Source: Glossina fuscipes
Taxonomy: Eukaryota > Arthropoda > Insecta > Diptera > Glossinidae
Direction: 5' to 3'
Assembly (NCBI RefSeq): GCF_014805625.2
Contig: NW_023998526.1
Coordinates: forward strand, 620,467-684,466
Length of the DNA: 64,000 nucleotides
Shown: one piece after another, positions 1 through 12,526 of the stretch
Numbering within the stretch: position 1 is the stretch's first letter
Layout: each line of letters starts with the position of its first letter
Notes under the pieces: generated by a model
The model's input: only the letters and a program-made list of their open reading frames with translations
The model's database searches: none
What the model was told of the DNA's origin: nothing
Made by a program: the position numbers and the translations under genes

Positions 1-1739
1 GGCAATGTTGTTATATAAATAGCTCTAAGGGATGGAGGATATTTAGTGGTGGGCACTGGCCTCTATAGTGTCTTTACTTGTTCTTTTTCGGCATTGTTCC
101 TGGATTATTTGCGGGACAATAACATGGGTGAGTCTTGACTGCTGCACCATGCTGGTACTACTGCCAGTACAAAGCAAGGGCCCCATTCATAGTACAATCA
201 TATATCACCAAAAATTTCATCCGTTATTTTGATATAGTATTCGACGAAGAGGAAGATAATGAATTGAAACAAGTTTTAACCGTTAAGGCCTCTATTACAG
301 AACCAAAGCCATCATCAAGCAACATCACCTGATTGATATAATTTTATTGCTATATAAAGCATTCTACAAATTCTTTAAAGATAACATTTTTGCCATCCAA
401 TTTCTTTTCTTTTTTAATTTCATTAGAAACGTTGCAAAATTTTTTTTTAAATATTACAATTTTATTTACTTTTTCTTCTTTCTGTTTTAAATAAAACAAA
501 TCATAGGTAATCTGTAAGAATTCTACAGCGTTCATAGTTTGCTATCTTAGGTAAGTGTCAACGGTAAAAACTTCAGATTACCATTCCACCAAGAAATGCA
601 GGTTAGATCAGAGCAATAATGTTAGTGAGTAAAAGTTTCCAAATTGAGAGTTGGAGGAAAACTAGCAATCCAATAAATTACTCGAAGAGATACAAACGAA
701 AAAATGATTCATCCGCTTGCAGTTACGTTGGAGTGTTACTCCATGTTAACACAACTGTCAAGAAATCGTGACGTCAAATTAATACACGAAGCGATTGGAA
801 AAAGGAACTGGCACGTTAACCAATAAGAGATAGCAGCCACTAAAATAGTTACTGCGTTATAGCATCCAAAGAAACGTACTGATATTCGGTTTCGATCTCT
901 GATAAGAGATCCCTACACCTGATCAGTGGGTATTAAACAGTCAACCGGAAAGAAAGTTGGCGACTTAGTCAAGCGCAAAAAGTCATTCGCTCTTTGGTGT
1001 AACATCACAACTTATCTGCAACCTAGGCAGAGCTACCAAACAGTGGAAGACCACAAAAGTGTATGAATTTGCAATTTTGTCTATTTAGAAATGTAGGCTA
1101 AATAAGGAATATAATTACAATAATAATAATAGCAATCATAATAATAATAATGATAATTACTTTCTGTTGACTTTGTTACTTTTTTTAGGCAGTCGCTACC
1201 TTATTGATTACTTAATACCACATCAATATTGTGAAATTTCTTATATCTTGTGCTTATAATATCTTTGTTTACGTTTAGTATTGATTCTCATACAAAGTAT
1301 ACATAAATTTTTTATTCATGAAGTTTTGTGTACTTACATCGACACCCACAATTTGGTGGAAATTTGCAAAGGTAAAAATGATCACAACTTTAGTATCACA
1401 AACACCACCAAGAATTAAGCACGGTTTAACTATTATAGCTCCTCTCCCTGAATCTTCATTTTTGCGCATCGATGCAGGCTATGTTGCTGATGAAAAATAT
1501 TTGTCTTTTCCAAAAAAGAGTGAGTTATAAGTCGAGTCGAATGAGAAGAAAGACAGAAAAATTAATGTATTGTGATTAAAGGGTAAGGTATGTTGAGACG
1601 CTTGCGAAATTAACTTTACGTATAAATATTATGATCATATTATTATCCCACAATTCTTCAAACCACAAAACTACCGAAATTTTTAAAAAACAAAATTCTT
1701 AGATTGGTAAAACTGTATATAAATTCATAAGATTACCCC
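1..1739. other. Unassigned AT-rich sequence
   Basis: No gene or element is recognised here. Only short open frames of 60-70 codons occur (for example 135-332 and 1318-1530 on plus), with no family motif. An imperfect AAT microsatellite lies at about 1119-1155. The stretch 700-1060 is less AT-rich than its surroundings and may be old transposon DNA, but I can name no family. Confidence 0.5.
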
Positions 1740-2068
1740 GACGTCGTAAAGTAAAGTAGTCTTATCCAGCTGGCGATTGGCGTAAGGATTAACGATAAGT
1801 AGCAGAAAATGGAATTAATACAATGCGACGATGAAATTTTGGTATTGGGATGTCATTTTTAAAAGCATTTATTAGCAGAATATCTGTGGACGGCAAAGTC
1901 AGTCGAGTCAAGAGAGTTGAATCTCGATATTCGAATGGTCATGGCCAGAAGAAGCATTGTGCATATAAGTTCTTGTAAATAATTTGCAAATAAATCTTTT
2001 ACGAATTGTAAATAGAAAAACCTACGCTATTCCAAAAACCACAGTAGTACGAACTTATTCCCGTAACA
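1740..2068 (+). repeat. Possible LTR-like end (solo or remnant)
   Basis: The block contains a TATA-like CATATAAG at about 1962-1969 and a polyadenylation signal AATAAA at 1989-1994. It ends in a run finishing GTAACA at about 2068. This order (TATA, AATAAA, then a terminal CA) is the layout of an insect LTR (R-U5 end). The wording of the sequence looks to me like insect LTR elements. No flanking gag-pol, primer-binding site or partner LTR was seen, and the left border is a guess. It could also be chance. Confidence 0.25.
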
Positions 2069-4194
2069 AATCGGATAAATACGTAAATTCAAATTTAGCA
2101 AAGATCACAAGATAAAATTGACAATAATGGCCAGCCCAATTAGCTTGGTACCGTTTTATTGCAAGTTGGCTGAAAAAGCATTAAAAAGTCTATACAATTT
2201 GCCCCACGACCTTTATCCAAAACATAGAGCTTATGAATTATTATCATATTTTCGTAAAAAGTCGGAATCAGCTGTTGAGAAGATGTTTGTCATGTTATAA
2301 AATTTTTAGGTGTGATAGACATGGAGATAATTAAAATGAAATTCATGACATGTCTATCTTACTGATGTTCAAAAAAAGGTATTAGTTTAAAAAATGTACG
2401 CAAACAGTGCAAAGTGTCTAATATTTTGTACGAAAACTCCTACGAAAGATTTAATTTCTTAAAAATGGTTTGAAGAAATATGGGGTGGAGTTTTTAAAGT
2501 TTTTATTTTATCCAATTCCGCAATGGTGTTTGGTGATCGTTGATTGCATGGAAGTTTCGGTTTTAAAAAAAAAATTTGCTCGTTTTAGTTTATCGAAACT
2601 CTTTCTCCGTTGAATGTGGTATCACTACCCACAACTAAAGAGTTTCGAAAATTTCTTTAAATGAATGGTATTTAATATATAGGTTTGCTAAACGAATTCT
2701 CTGAGCTGTATTATGTTTACTAGATCGTCAGCCTAATTCTAAAATTAAAAGTATAAAGTTATCTATAAATAAAAATTAACACAATAACAATTTAATTGAT
2801 CAAACGTTGTTATATGTAATAAACACAGAAGACAACCGATTCTAGCAAATATGAGAGAATAACAACATTTGCAAGCGTCATAGAGGTCAATAAACTGGTT
2901 CTTCAGGGCTAGTTAGAAATAACCTTCCAAGTATGATACAAACTAAGACGATATAGAAAAATTCAAAAAACGTAGGTATGGTATATGATTTGATGCCAAT
3001 ATAGCTAAGTCAACAATCTTATAAACCTTAAATGATGTTATTTTAATGATGAAATATAAACTATATATGTATAAACTATACTGTTTCAGAAGGGGGTGTA
3101 TGTAATGTATAATATAATGATACACGTAGCGATATGATAAGTATACGATATATTTATGTATATTATATGGTAACCCGTGTTTAAACATAAAAATGTAGTT
3201 TTATATAGTTTTTATAGTTTGAACTCAGAAAACTTTTACTATCGATTCGTTGAATCGGGGAAGAAGAGGAAGATTATTTTAAGCATCCCTTTGTCTCAAC
3301 TTAACAATTTGACATTTATTGTAGATCAATTGTTCGCCAATTCTGCCTTGACTGGAGACTGATATATGCAATTCTGACCGCTCTATGCTAAGCATTTACG
3401 TATATCAGTATCAGCTCATTGCTTATTTAAGCAATGAAAGGGGAAGACATTTTTCAATTGTGCATAAATTCATTTTTTAATCTTAATTTCTGGATAATAG
3501 AAACGTTCCCTATATCATCATATGTATCAGTTATATCTTCTGTTGCAATTCTTAATATCGTTAAAATCGTTCCTGTTGTCTTTCCTGCCGCTATCGCGGC
3601 ACTTGCATAGATATAATTATTTTATATTAGCTGCTGTCGCAACAACAATATTTTTTTATAAAAACATCGTATTTAATCAACCTCGAGAAATTTTATTATA
3701 TTTTCTTTAATAATGCCACGATTTCTTCAAGACATTGTCAAAATAGTTCACACACACAAACACTATCTAGAGCGACAATGAGCACAGTCGCTTTGCAGCC
3801 GTATACATTGTTCTACGTTTATTCAATTTACGAATCTAACACTCGTTCTATATTTTAATTACATTTGTGCAAACAAAACAACAAAAGCGAACATTATTTA
3901 ACACTTCGTGCTTTTACAAAACATTTATTTAACGTTAAAAAAGGAAAGTCAATTTGATCCATAAGCATGAAAATATACAAAATGCCGAAAGCTTTAGTGT
4001 TACAACAAACAACTTCCAAAATTTTCCCAGGCAAAGGCCTTATGTACCGGGTCTGGGTGTATGGAGTAGTAGTCAGCCGTATTCATCGATGCATATGTAT
4101 TTCGAGTAAGAGCAGTTTGCATTTGACTAACCGAGATTCTATTATAGATGTAAAGGCAAGTGTGCTTACGGTCGCGTAAAGTAATGCTAAAACC
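2069..4194. other. Unassigned AT-rich sequence
   Basis: No coding similarity or repeat structure is recognised. Short open frames at 2118-2300, 3177-3362, 3522-3710 and 3967-4179 on plus, and 2943-3188 on minus, have AT-driven composition without domains. The segment at 3045-3170 is particularly rich in short ATA motifs. Confidence 0.5.
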
Positions 4195-4640
4195 CGTTTT
4201 GTCTAACTCTAAGATTTGCGGGGGTTAGGACCCATTTGCTACCTTCCTGTACGTAAAGGATATCCTTAGGAAATCTTGTCGCAGGATAGTGAGTCCTACT
4301 ACAGCGCTGCGAGGAGTATAGTGGTCACTGTATTTTCACCATTCCTAAAGCGAATAATTGGATGTAATGATACGCCTCAAAAGTCCTCGGGGTGGGTTTA
4401 ACCATACACAATAAATAAATCTGGCACTCCAGCTGTTGTTGAGGCCCGTAGCTCATAGGAATTGTCTAACTCTCTGGACGGCACCGGTGCGCAAAAATAA
4501 CACGAATATCAGCCGGCACGGTAAGGTTAAGTTTCGATGCTCGCCCTCACGTTAAACAAAAGAGACGTGTTTATGCCAATTCTCTTCCTGACAAGGGCTA
4601 CAGCTCTGAGATGACTTGCGTTTCTTCTCCTTCCGATTTT
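4195..4640. repeat. GC-richer block, probable unclassified transposon remnant
   Basis: This block is visibly richer in G and C than its flanks. A short tail-like stretch (acaataaataaat, about 4407-4420) sits inside it, of the kind that ends LINEs. No protein frame is recognisable on either strand. The composition shift and the internal tail suggest one or two old non-coding transposon ends, perhaps 3' UTRs. This is inference only; no family is assigned. Confidence 0.25.
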
Positions 4641-5118
4641 TTGCAACCATAGTAGCAACGAAAATATTAATTAAAATCATCGGTATGTAACATCAACACA
4701 GTAAAGAAAAATGTGAAATGTAGTCATAAAAAGTTGTGATCGGTTATTGTGTTGGGGCACATCGTACGTCCTCGGTATCGTTGATCATGTTCCGCGTTGT
4801 CTATCGATTCGATGTGATTCATTCTTCGAGGATAACTAATGATTTGTACAAACAGAATGAACCTTACAACAGTGTACATCAATATAACTTTTTTAAAACC
4901 AGTTATGAATTATCGTGTACTCAGTTAAGTGTTGTAAAAAGGGACTCTTATATAATGTTACCGATCTTAATAGCCTTTTGACTTTCTTTTGTAACACATT
5001 GGATTCAATATTTCCACGCTGACTAAGAGTACATCTAGATATTCTCCATGAGAAACTATAAGAATGGTGTCTTTAAAAGATTTAAAAAAGTGGATATCAT
5101 ATTGTTTTCGTCTCTTAC
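4641..5118. other. Unassigned sequence upstream of a LINE relic
   Basis: Nothing recognised. An open frame at 4736-4981 (plus, 81 codons) has no motif known to me. It might be very decayed upstream LINE sequence, but I cannot align it. Confidence 0.4.
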
Positions 5119-6740
5119 ATGGTTGCCGAGAGAGAGAGTTTCTTAATTTTCAATAATAGGTATTATTCAATGTATTTACAGAAAGCAAAAGTGAATTATA
5201 AAAGGATTTTTAAAAGTTTTTATAGTTTTGTGAATTCAAAAAGAAAAGTTTGCGGATTGCCTTCGCACATGTATTTGGGGATACGAAAGCATCTGATCTG
5301 CAGATTATTTCTAACTTGTTTGCGAATTTGTTTAAACAATCATGCTCTGACCAAAGTTGTTGTTGGCTATGACTATCATACTGAGAATTACGACATTTTG
5401 TCTGCGAAAAAATACTCATATTCAGAAGTTTAAAAGATCTTTGTAGGTTAACATGTTCACACTCCATGTATACTTATCAAGTACGCGGAGATTTTCGTTA
5501 AACCGACTAAAGCGATTTTTAGTTAGCTAATAGAGTTTTTGATGGTATTTTGAACTATGGCTATATTTTACCGTTACATAAGTCTGGTAGTAGGAAATGT
5601 ATTAAAATTTCTAGAAGTATTGCGAAACAATCCGTTCTACTAACATCTTTTGAAAAATTTGTAACGAATAGTCTTACTAATCTTACTATCTCACCTCATT
5701 AGCATTTGTGAATGGCAAATCTACTGTTAGTAATCTTTTCATGTTTTGTCTTTGAATTATTTAAAGATGGAAGTGGTAGTTGTTTATATTGACATTAGTA
5801 AGGCGTTTGATAGAATTGTCCCCGGACTACCGATTATTAAGGTAAAGAAAGTTGACTTCGGCCTTGCAAAAAAGGTTTTGGTCTTATCTTATGGATCGTT
5901 TGGAGAAAGTTTTATTTAAATTACACTTTTCTGAGAATATATTGTAAATCTGGAAGACCTCCGTGAAGCCTAGGTCCGCCTTTCTTTCGTGTGCTTATAA
6001 ATCGTCTCGGTAACATAATGTAACATTTTGGTATACTAATTTATGCAGACGATGTGAAGCTTTTTAATGCTTAAGTCCGATTTACTATTATTGGATGAAG
6101 AGTGTACTGCAAATGGAATGGCATTATATATAAAAAAGTGCAAATCTATATCTCTTAGCACAGCGTCCCCCATCACTTTCAATTATAATTTACCTGGAGA
6201 GCCTTAGGAGTCTTGCTGTTGTCTTTGAAGGTAAACGGATTTTTAATCTGAATGTGAAATCCCTGGTGTATAAGGCTAGACCAGTGTTGGATTTTATCAA
6301 AAGTTGGTCGAAAGAGTTTAATGACCCTTGAGGTTTTTCACTTCATTGGTACGACCCCTAGTTGAACATGCCTCCATTGTTTGGTCTCCCAAGTACCATT
6401 ATTACATTAACACGATTGAATCAATCAAAAAGCAATTTTTTCTGCTTACCTTGCAGGGATTGGCACGGGATACTAACACGACGTTAGCATCGGTTACTTC
6501 TGAGCAATTTACCTAGGCTCGAAGGTTGAAGGTTGATCCTTGGAATAGTTTTTTATTGAAGCTTATTCAAAGCGACATTTCGTCAACACAATTGCCATTT
6601 CTTTTCACTTCGGTTTTCTCAAAGAGTAATAATGAACTCTTTTCTCCCTTCTGCGTTTTATGTAAACAATTTAATGTCTATTATTACTTATTTTCAGTAG
6701 ATGATCGAAGCGATTATGTAAAACCTATTGTTGCTTAATG
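5119..6740 (+). mobile_element. Decayed CR1/Jockey-like LINE, ORF2 relic
   Basis: This is a 5'-truncated ORF2 of a non-LTR retrotransposon, spread over all three plus frames. The first part (5119-5300) matches the linker between endonuclease and RT of the better copy at 45-49 kb, sharing the motif FVNSKRK followed by a PSH. RT motif A is readable near 5785 as YIDISKAFDR. RT motif C is readable as YADDVKLF, with YADD at 6042-6053. The C-terminal region is at 6328-6515 (VWSPKY, then IESIKKQFF), and the last part (6526-6738) aligns with the end of ORF2. Many stops and frameshifts separate these islands. It is not the same subfamily as the 45 kb copy, since most residues differ. The strand and family level are secure; exact ends are not. 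Confidence 0.8.
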
Positions 6741-7260
6741 TAAGCAATTAAGATTGACATTCCATACAGTTTAGTTTGTCTTAGGAGGAATTTTCAATAC
6801 TCATGATATTCCAATATTTTTTATTTTATTAATAAGTTTTTCATCATTTTCATTGTCTATTAACTAGCTACCATAATGAACTCTTTACTTTTTACTAGAT
6901 TTACGGCCTATTTCTTATTGCAAAACTAGAAGTTATTACACTAACTTTGATATTAAGTTAGAAATTATCCTATAAAATTTTTGGAAATTGCAGGAAATTA
7001 AATATTCTGAAGAATTTTATATTGTTTATTGGCGCTTATGTAACCATAACCACAAGAAGCCATAAGACCTGTTATAATAGATCACAATTATTGTATTGTA
7101 GGTATGTTTTATTAAGACTGTAATTACAGGAAATTACATATTTCGATGAGTTTAATATTATTTATTTTATTTATTGGTGCTTATGTAACCATAACCATAA
7201 GACGCCATTTGGCTTCTATTATACAATGTTTACCATAGCATTATTGTATTAAAGGCATTT
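6741..7260 (+). repeat. LINE 3' flank with an imperfect tandem duplication
   Basis: Two similar units occur at about 6992-7069 and 7128-7208. Each starts with aggaaatta, continues with a TTTATTGG core and contains 'gcttatgtaaccataacca'. The unit length is about 136 bp, counted from start to start. Position just after the ORF2 relic suggests the 3' UTR of that LINE, duplicated in place. Copies differ at several positions, so the duplication is not recent. Confidence 0.5.
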
Positions 7261-9317
7261 ATATCGCTGCCTTGTAATTGGCTTTGTATAACTCATCTAA
7301 ATTTACTTCATTATAAGGATACTTAGTACTGACTAATATTTTATGTTAAATATATTAAATTGTAAAATATATTAAATATATAAAATTGAAAATAAATAAC
7401 GAAATTTCTACTGAAGAACCGTAGATGGGGTATAAAAATATTAGGAGATTTTTTGCTATTTTATTAATTACATTCTGTTTCACTTTACTTATCCAATCTC
7501 CAATCTGCTTTATTATTTTTGACAGCAGAGATTAGAATCTATCAAGTAGTTTCACCATATACAAAGCGTAATTTTATAAGGCTAGTTTCACAATTGGTTG
7601 TGGTGATTTCGCGTCTTTTGATAATGAATAAGACTCTCCTATTTGCAGTAGTTTTCATTGCGATTAATGACTACTACAAAAACTACAAAAATTGGTCGAT
7701 TTTCTTGAATTTCGACATGGAAGTTTGGCGATATGGACTGCGTCAAGCCTTGCATAAATATTCTAAATCCGTTTTGTGATCAACCTTTGATTTCTTAGTA
7801 AGGCCGTGATTGCTTACTTTTTGGGTTTTTTCTGCTCTTTTCTAAGATGGTCTCGACATTTTCAGCAAAGCAGAGCAGTGACCGGAGCGAGTTTTTGACA
7901 TTGAAACTTGCGGAAAGGAAGACAGACAATCCGACCGTAACGTAAGATTTTTCTTCATGCTTGATACATGTAGACTGAAATGTCAGCATTCTAATGCGCG
8001 CCAATGTGACGGAATCTGGTTAGCGTTCCTCGATATATGATGGAAAACAACATCGCGCAACAGAAATCTCTATACTCTATATAAAACTCATAGCTTCTGC
8101 TCGATGTAAAAGCTTCCTTTTTTTGGTTTGACTGACATTTAAAATAATTTTATATCCTTACTAATTTTAGGCCTAACTAACGAACAAAAATGCTAATATG
8201 AAACAAATTTCTTTCTTGGTTAATGACAGCAAAATAGCTACCAACATTTTTCCATGTTATTTGTTATTAAGAAGAAAAATATGTAGTGCGTTCTTATCTA
8301 AAGAAAAAAATGAAAAACTGATTCAGGTTTCGACGCCTTTTTTATTTATGGCAAAAGCAATGCATACATATGATTTTGTATATGTGTACTGATTTCTGTC
8401 AACATGCAAAAACGCCATCAATCACCTACAGCCACCAAGACATTGTACGTAAAAGCGGTCTAGTCATCGAATCTTTTTATGTGCGCTTTGCTTTGCTTCA
8501 ACCAACATAGAACAATGCAAACATGAAATGAATTGAAAAACCAGATAATTTTGTATATTCGCATGTATATGTCAAATCCCTGAATTAACTTGTCTTTTGT
8601 CGCATATCTCGGTTCGTTGAAAATAGAAATGAATATTTGAGAAAATTTAGTAGAATGTTTATTAATCTGCCGATATACCAGTGATTGTGGCTACTGTTTT
8701 GGAAAGCCTGTGCCTACGGTTGAAATGTCTTCAGAGATATTTATGGTCCTTCTCTCGCATGGGTGGTTGGCTAGCCTGCTAATTGCGGTGTTACTTCTTA
8801 ATTATATTGTGTGGTTTAAGGCGAAAAACCTTTCCCGGATTCACTTTATTACCAACGTAAATTTACAATAACAAGCATTGTCTTTGTTTCTGTAGAATAA
8901 ATGTGTTCTTGCAATTTCATACGAATAATAAATGAGTTAATAATTGCTTCGAACATTTAAAGAGAAATTATACATAATTTTATTTTAATTGTTTGCCAAA
9001 ATGTGTTCAATACACTTTTGCAACTAACCTCACAAAGTCTTATGGAAGAGAAAAAAAGGAATTACACCAGCGGATACTTGAGTATTAAAAACTATGCCTT
9101 TGCCATTTCTGCGTACATAGTATTCACATGTTAACTGCTTTGCAGATTTAGTCTACATGAATAAAAAAGATAAGTAAACAAGCACTTACTTTTTTATTCA
9201 AATGTTCAGAGTTTATTTAACATAATTGTCAAAGTTAAAGACATTTCTCGATTTGAAATGTTATAATAAATGAATGAGTAAGGTTGATTAATTTGTAAAA
9301 AACAAATATATATAAAA
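7261..9317. other. Unassigned AT-rich sequence
   Basis: No element or gene recognised. Open frames at 7519-7779 (plus) and 7795-8004 (minus) are short and motif-free. The stretch 7800-8050 is slightly more GC-rich than its neighbours. Nothing else stands out. Confidence 0.45.
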
Positions 9318-10057
9318 ACAAGTAAGAAAGTTGTATTCGCCGGTAGTCGAATCTCGAATACCCACCACTATGGTTTTCGCATTCTACTCTCCAAGTTATT
9401 TTATTTGATACCCATATTGCTGGTCGCGGTATCAATCATATTCATTTTACACATTTTTAGGCAAATAATATATATTCATTTCAAGGATGTACAAAATAAC
9501 TTTAAACATTCTGCCTTGTTTACGTTATGATAAATAAGCATTAAACATCAAAAGAGTGAAAAAAGAGAATTTAATCGCTTGTAACTTTGGGTCGGCATGG
9601 CCGACTTATTCCGCTTTTGCATGCAAAGTGTAGAGTGTTTCGTAAAGTAAATGTGGGAAATTTGAGACTTCTAACTGCAATAATTTCCGAGTAACGAGCA
9701 AAAATCCAAAAATTGTTACTAAAATGAACAGAGTTGCCTTCAGCTTACGTTCCACTGCTTCCGCGCTTCAGCTCCGACAAATTTGGCTCATTTCCAATAC
9801 CAACGTGCGTGCAAAAACTAACAATGTTCTACCAAATTTGAAGTCGATATCTTCTTTGCTTTTGCGACCAGGAGAGTGTCAACAACAAACGCCACATAGA
9901 CACTTCGACGGACAGACATGGCTAAATCGACTCAGAATTTCACGCTGGTCAAGAACATGTATGCGTTATAGGGTTCTGAAGCTTCCTTTTGGGTGTTACA
10001 GACATTCTAGAGAAAATAAAACTGTGTATACCCCTATCTTAGACTGATGGGTATAAA
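9318..10057 (+). repeat. Dispersed fly repeat, copy A (full-length looking)
   Basis: The block opens with acaagtaagaaag, followed by a short self-complementary piece, and closes with gatgggtataaa. Near the end it carries a 'gacggacagacatgg' stretch followed by 'aatcgactcagaattt'. That order of landmarks is typical of a very abundant repeat I know from higher fly genomes. The central part (about 9395-9715) reappears in copy C at 59.5 kb. The termini are loosely inverted (ataccc near the start, gggtat at the end), so a non-autonomous DNA element is possible. An open frame at 9724-10047 lies inside and is probably spurious. Confidence 0.65.
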
Positions 10058-10519
10058 AATAATAAAAAAAAATTTTTATTCGAAAAAAGCTAATAACATA
10101 AGTTTGGCATGGTAAGAGTAATATGAATTCTAGTACTGTTTGGACCTTGACGCCTTAAATATTTCATATCTCGCAAAATTCTGCACAGCATTGCATAACT
10201 ATTTTTGTGATTAGTAGCAAAGAAAATCTACCTGCGAACAATATGGATTATCCCCTTCTTAAAATGCTAAAGTGAAGACTTGGAGTAAATAGTTTTCTAA
10301 AGAATTGAATTCCTAACCGAATCAGATTGATTTTGCTATTTCTAATTTCGTAAGGTGCCCGAAGGAAGTAAAACGAAATTTTGTACTTAGGCCTTCTTCT
10401 ATATATCCAAACTTCAAATTGTCAAGTTGTATGTATTTATTGTTTTCCCTGAGGATTTTTATCGTCCACAGCATACTTTAATTTGGTATGTTGCATTTGT
10501 ATCCAGTCGGATTACGCTT
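10058..10519. other. Unassigned sequence
   Basis: Nothing recognised between the dispersed repeat and the next LINE fragment. Confidence 0.4.
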
Positions 10520-11020
10520 TTTCTTTATTTATTTATTTATTAAGTTCCACATAGAATTCAGGTGCACTAAAATAACAGCCCAATTGTTAACCTTAGTGAA
10601 CATATTTAATTGAACTTACAAATTATTGTGAAAGTTTAGAAATTAAAAGTTAATTTAGATACGATGTAGGGAAGACACGCATGTTAGGCAGAGTTGATTT
10701 AATAGTATTTAAAAATTCTGATATTGAGATTAAATTGTAGATGTCATTTAGATTTTTGCAGAGGACTCTGAAAGCTTATAGTTATGTCTACTCTTTCTTA
10801 TCGAAATAACATTCCTAGACGAACGGAAACTAGAAGGAAGGGAAGTAGTTAGGAAACTAGAAGTTAACCTCCCCCAATAATGTCAAGAGTACCATTTATT
10901 AACTTAACTAAGAACGAAACAATGAAAATAAAGCTTAAGACCTATAGGAACACGACTGATGTATATTCGAGTATTAGTATCATGGAGCTCATCTATAATC
11001 TTCTCGTTAGATTTCTTGTA
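10520..11020 (-). mobile_element. 5'-truncated LINE 3' end (CR1/Jockey-like)
   Basis: On the minus strand this is the last part of ORF2 plus a 3' tail. The tail reads as (ATTT)n on plus at about 10527-10543. Nucleotide landmarks match the copy at 45 kb: gatgtcatttagatttttgcag, then ggactctga, and further right accatttattaactt followed by aagaacgaaac. Divergence is large, so this is an older or different subfamily from the 45 kb copy. The right border is near 11020, where similarity fades. Confidence 0.65.
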
Positions 11021-12519
11021 CACTGATGTGTAAAGAAAAGGCCGAAGGATGTAAACGAATGGACGCGCCTATCATGGATAAAATAGCTAGTTCGGAACTA
11101 ATGGAAGGGGGGCTCAATTTTTATCCCACAAGCTGTAACTTTTGAATTTTGTGTTGTAGCAACAACGACCTTTAGTGACCATATGAAAAACGCAAAAAAC
11201 TGGTGTGCCTGAAATATCGGTATGTCTGAAATATTGGTATGCCCGCGAGAAATGAATGAAAAAATGAAAATCCGTGGGGAAGAAAATCGTTCGTCTGATT
11301 ATAGCAGGGGAGTGGTGCTTGATATTGAAACACGCTAAAAACTAGTGTTGTTTCTATTTGCCCGTTATACGAAGATGATATAAAAAAATTGAAGAGAAGA
11401 TATTTTACGAACCTTGAATGGAAAAACGTCGTATATTATAACTAACTAACATTAGTCGATCGTGAAATGGATTTCTATAGAAAAATCATCTTGTGAAAAT
11501 GGGACGTACAATTTGTTGAAACCTGAATATGAATAAATAATAAGTGCTCCAGTGTAAAAACGTACTCTAATTGAAAGTAAAACAAACACGCAAGAATTAC
11601 ATTAAAACTAAGTATTCAAGTATAAAAGTCGTGTATCGGACTTACACATGGATTGTGCAATTGTTGTATTGAAAGCAAAATTTAAAAGCTCTAAAAAGAA
11701 GTAAAAATAAAAAATTATATTGCAATTGTTATGAACGTTAATTGTAATAAGAACAAAAGTCTATTAAGGAGTAATGAACAAATGAAGTTATGCAACGGAA
11801 AGGCAAGCGTTCCGATTTTTCCCGTAGCCCATATGTTTCCATCTTTATATGCATGTACTTATAGATACGAACGATTTAAATTAAAAATCATGGTAATTAA
11901 TTATTTAGTGCTAATGAGATATAGTTAAACTGTTTAATTTCTAAGAAAAAAGGGAGTAATTTTTGTTTGTGAACAGTCGTGCCCAATCTTTAAAATGGAT
12001 GGCTATTATGTATGGTTGTGTGCGTTCTGGCAATGGTACTATTAAACATTTCGTGCTACCTTGAACTCCAAAGCATTGGGGTTGCGTGTAAAGACTATGC
12101 GAATTAAAAATACGTCATAGCATCCTGTAATAGTATGATATTTGCAAACCGAGGGTAACAGCAGCAGCCTGTAAAGTCAACTATAGCATCTTTAATAATT
12201 ACACCATCATCAACAATAACTACAGCCACACCATCATCGTCATCATCTTCTTCACCCTAACTCCAGGTTTTTTTCTTTGTTTATTTCTTATGCTTTAGCA
12301 TATTATTATTGTTAAATAAGGAAAACAACTACGAAAGTAACATTCGGCTGGGGTCGAACCTGTCGTATTCACCAGGACTATTTTTTCAGCTCTTGTACAT
12401 AAATAGTAGGATAGCAGTGTACTACAACTAGTGGTACTAGTATTAGTAAGCAGCAGATATGAAGTTGATGAAACTAAATACAAATCATTGCAGGCCAGTA
12501 TTTTCAAATGCGAACAGAG
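11021..12519. other. Unassigned sequence with short simple repeats
   Basis: No gene recognised. A short run of near-repeats (tgcctgaaatat, then tgtctgaaatat, each preceded by GGT and followed by GGTATG-like text) lies at about 11203-11240. A CAT/CAA-rich simple stretch lies at about 12200-12262. On minus, about 12340-12362 contains a B-box-like GGTTCGACCCC, without a supporting tRNA fold. Confidence 0.45.
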
Positions 12520-12526
12520 AGCAATG

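Noticed and set aside
9724..10047. 107-codon plus-strand open frame
   Set aside because: It lies inside dispersed-repeat copy A and translates known non-coding landmarks of that repeat.
12334..12420. B-box-like GGTTCGACCCC on minus suggesting a tRNA gene
   Set aside because: No matching A box, acceptor stem or terminator could be found at tRNA spacing.
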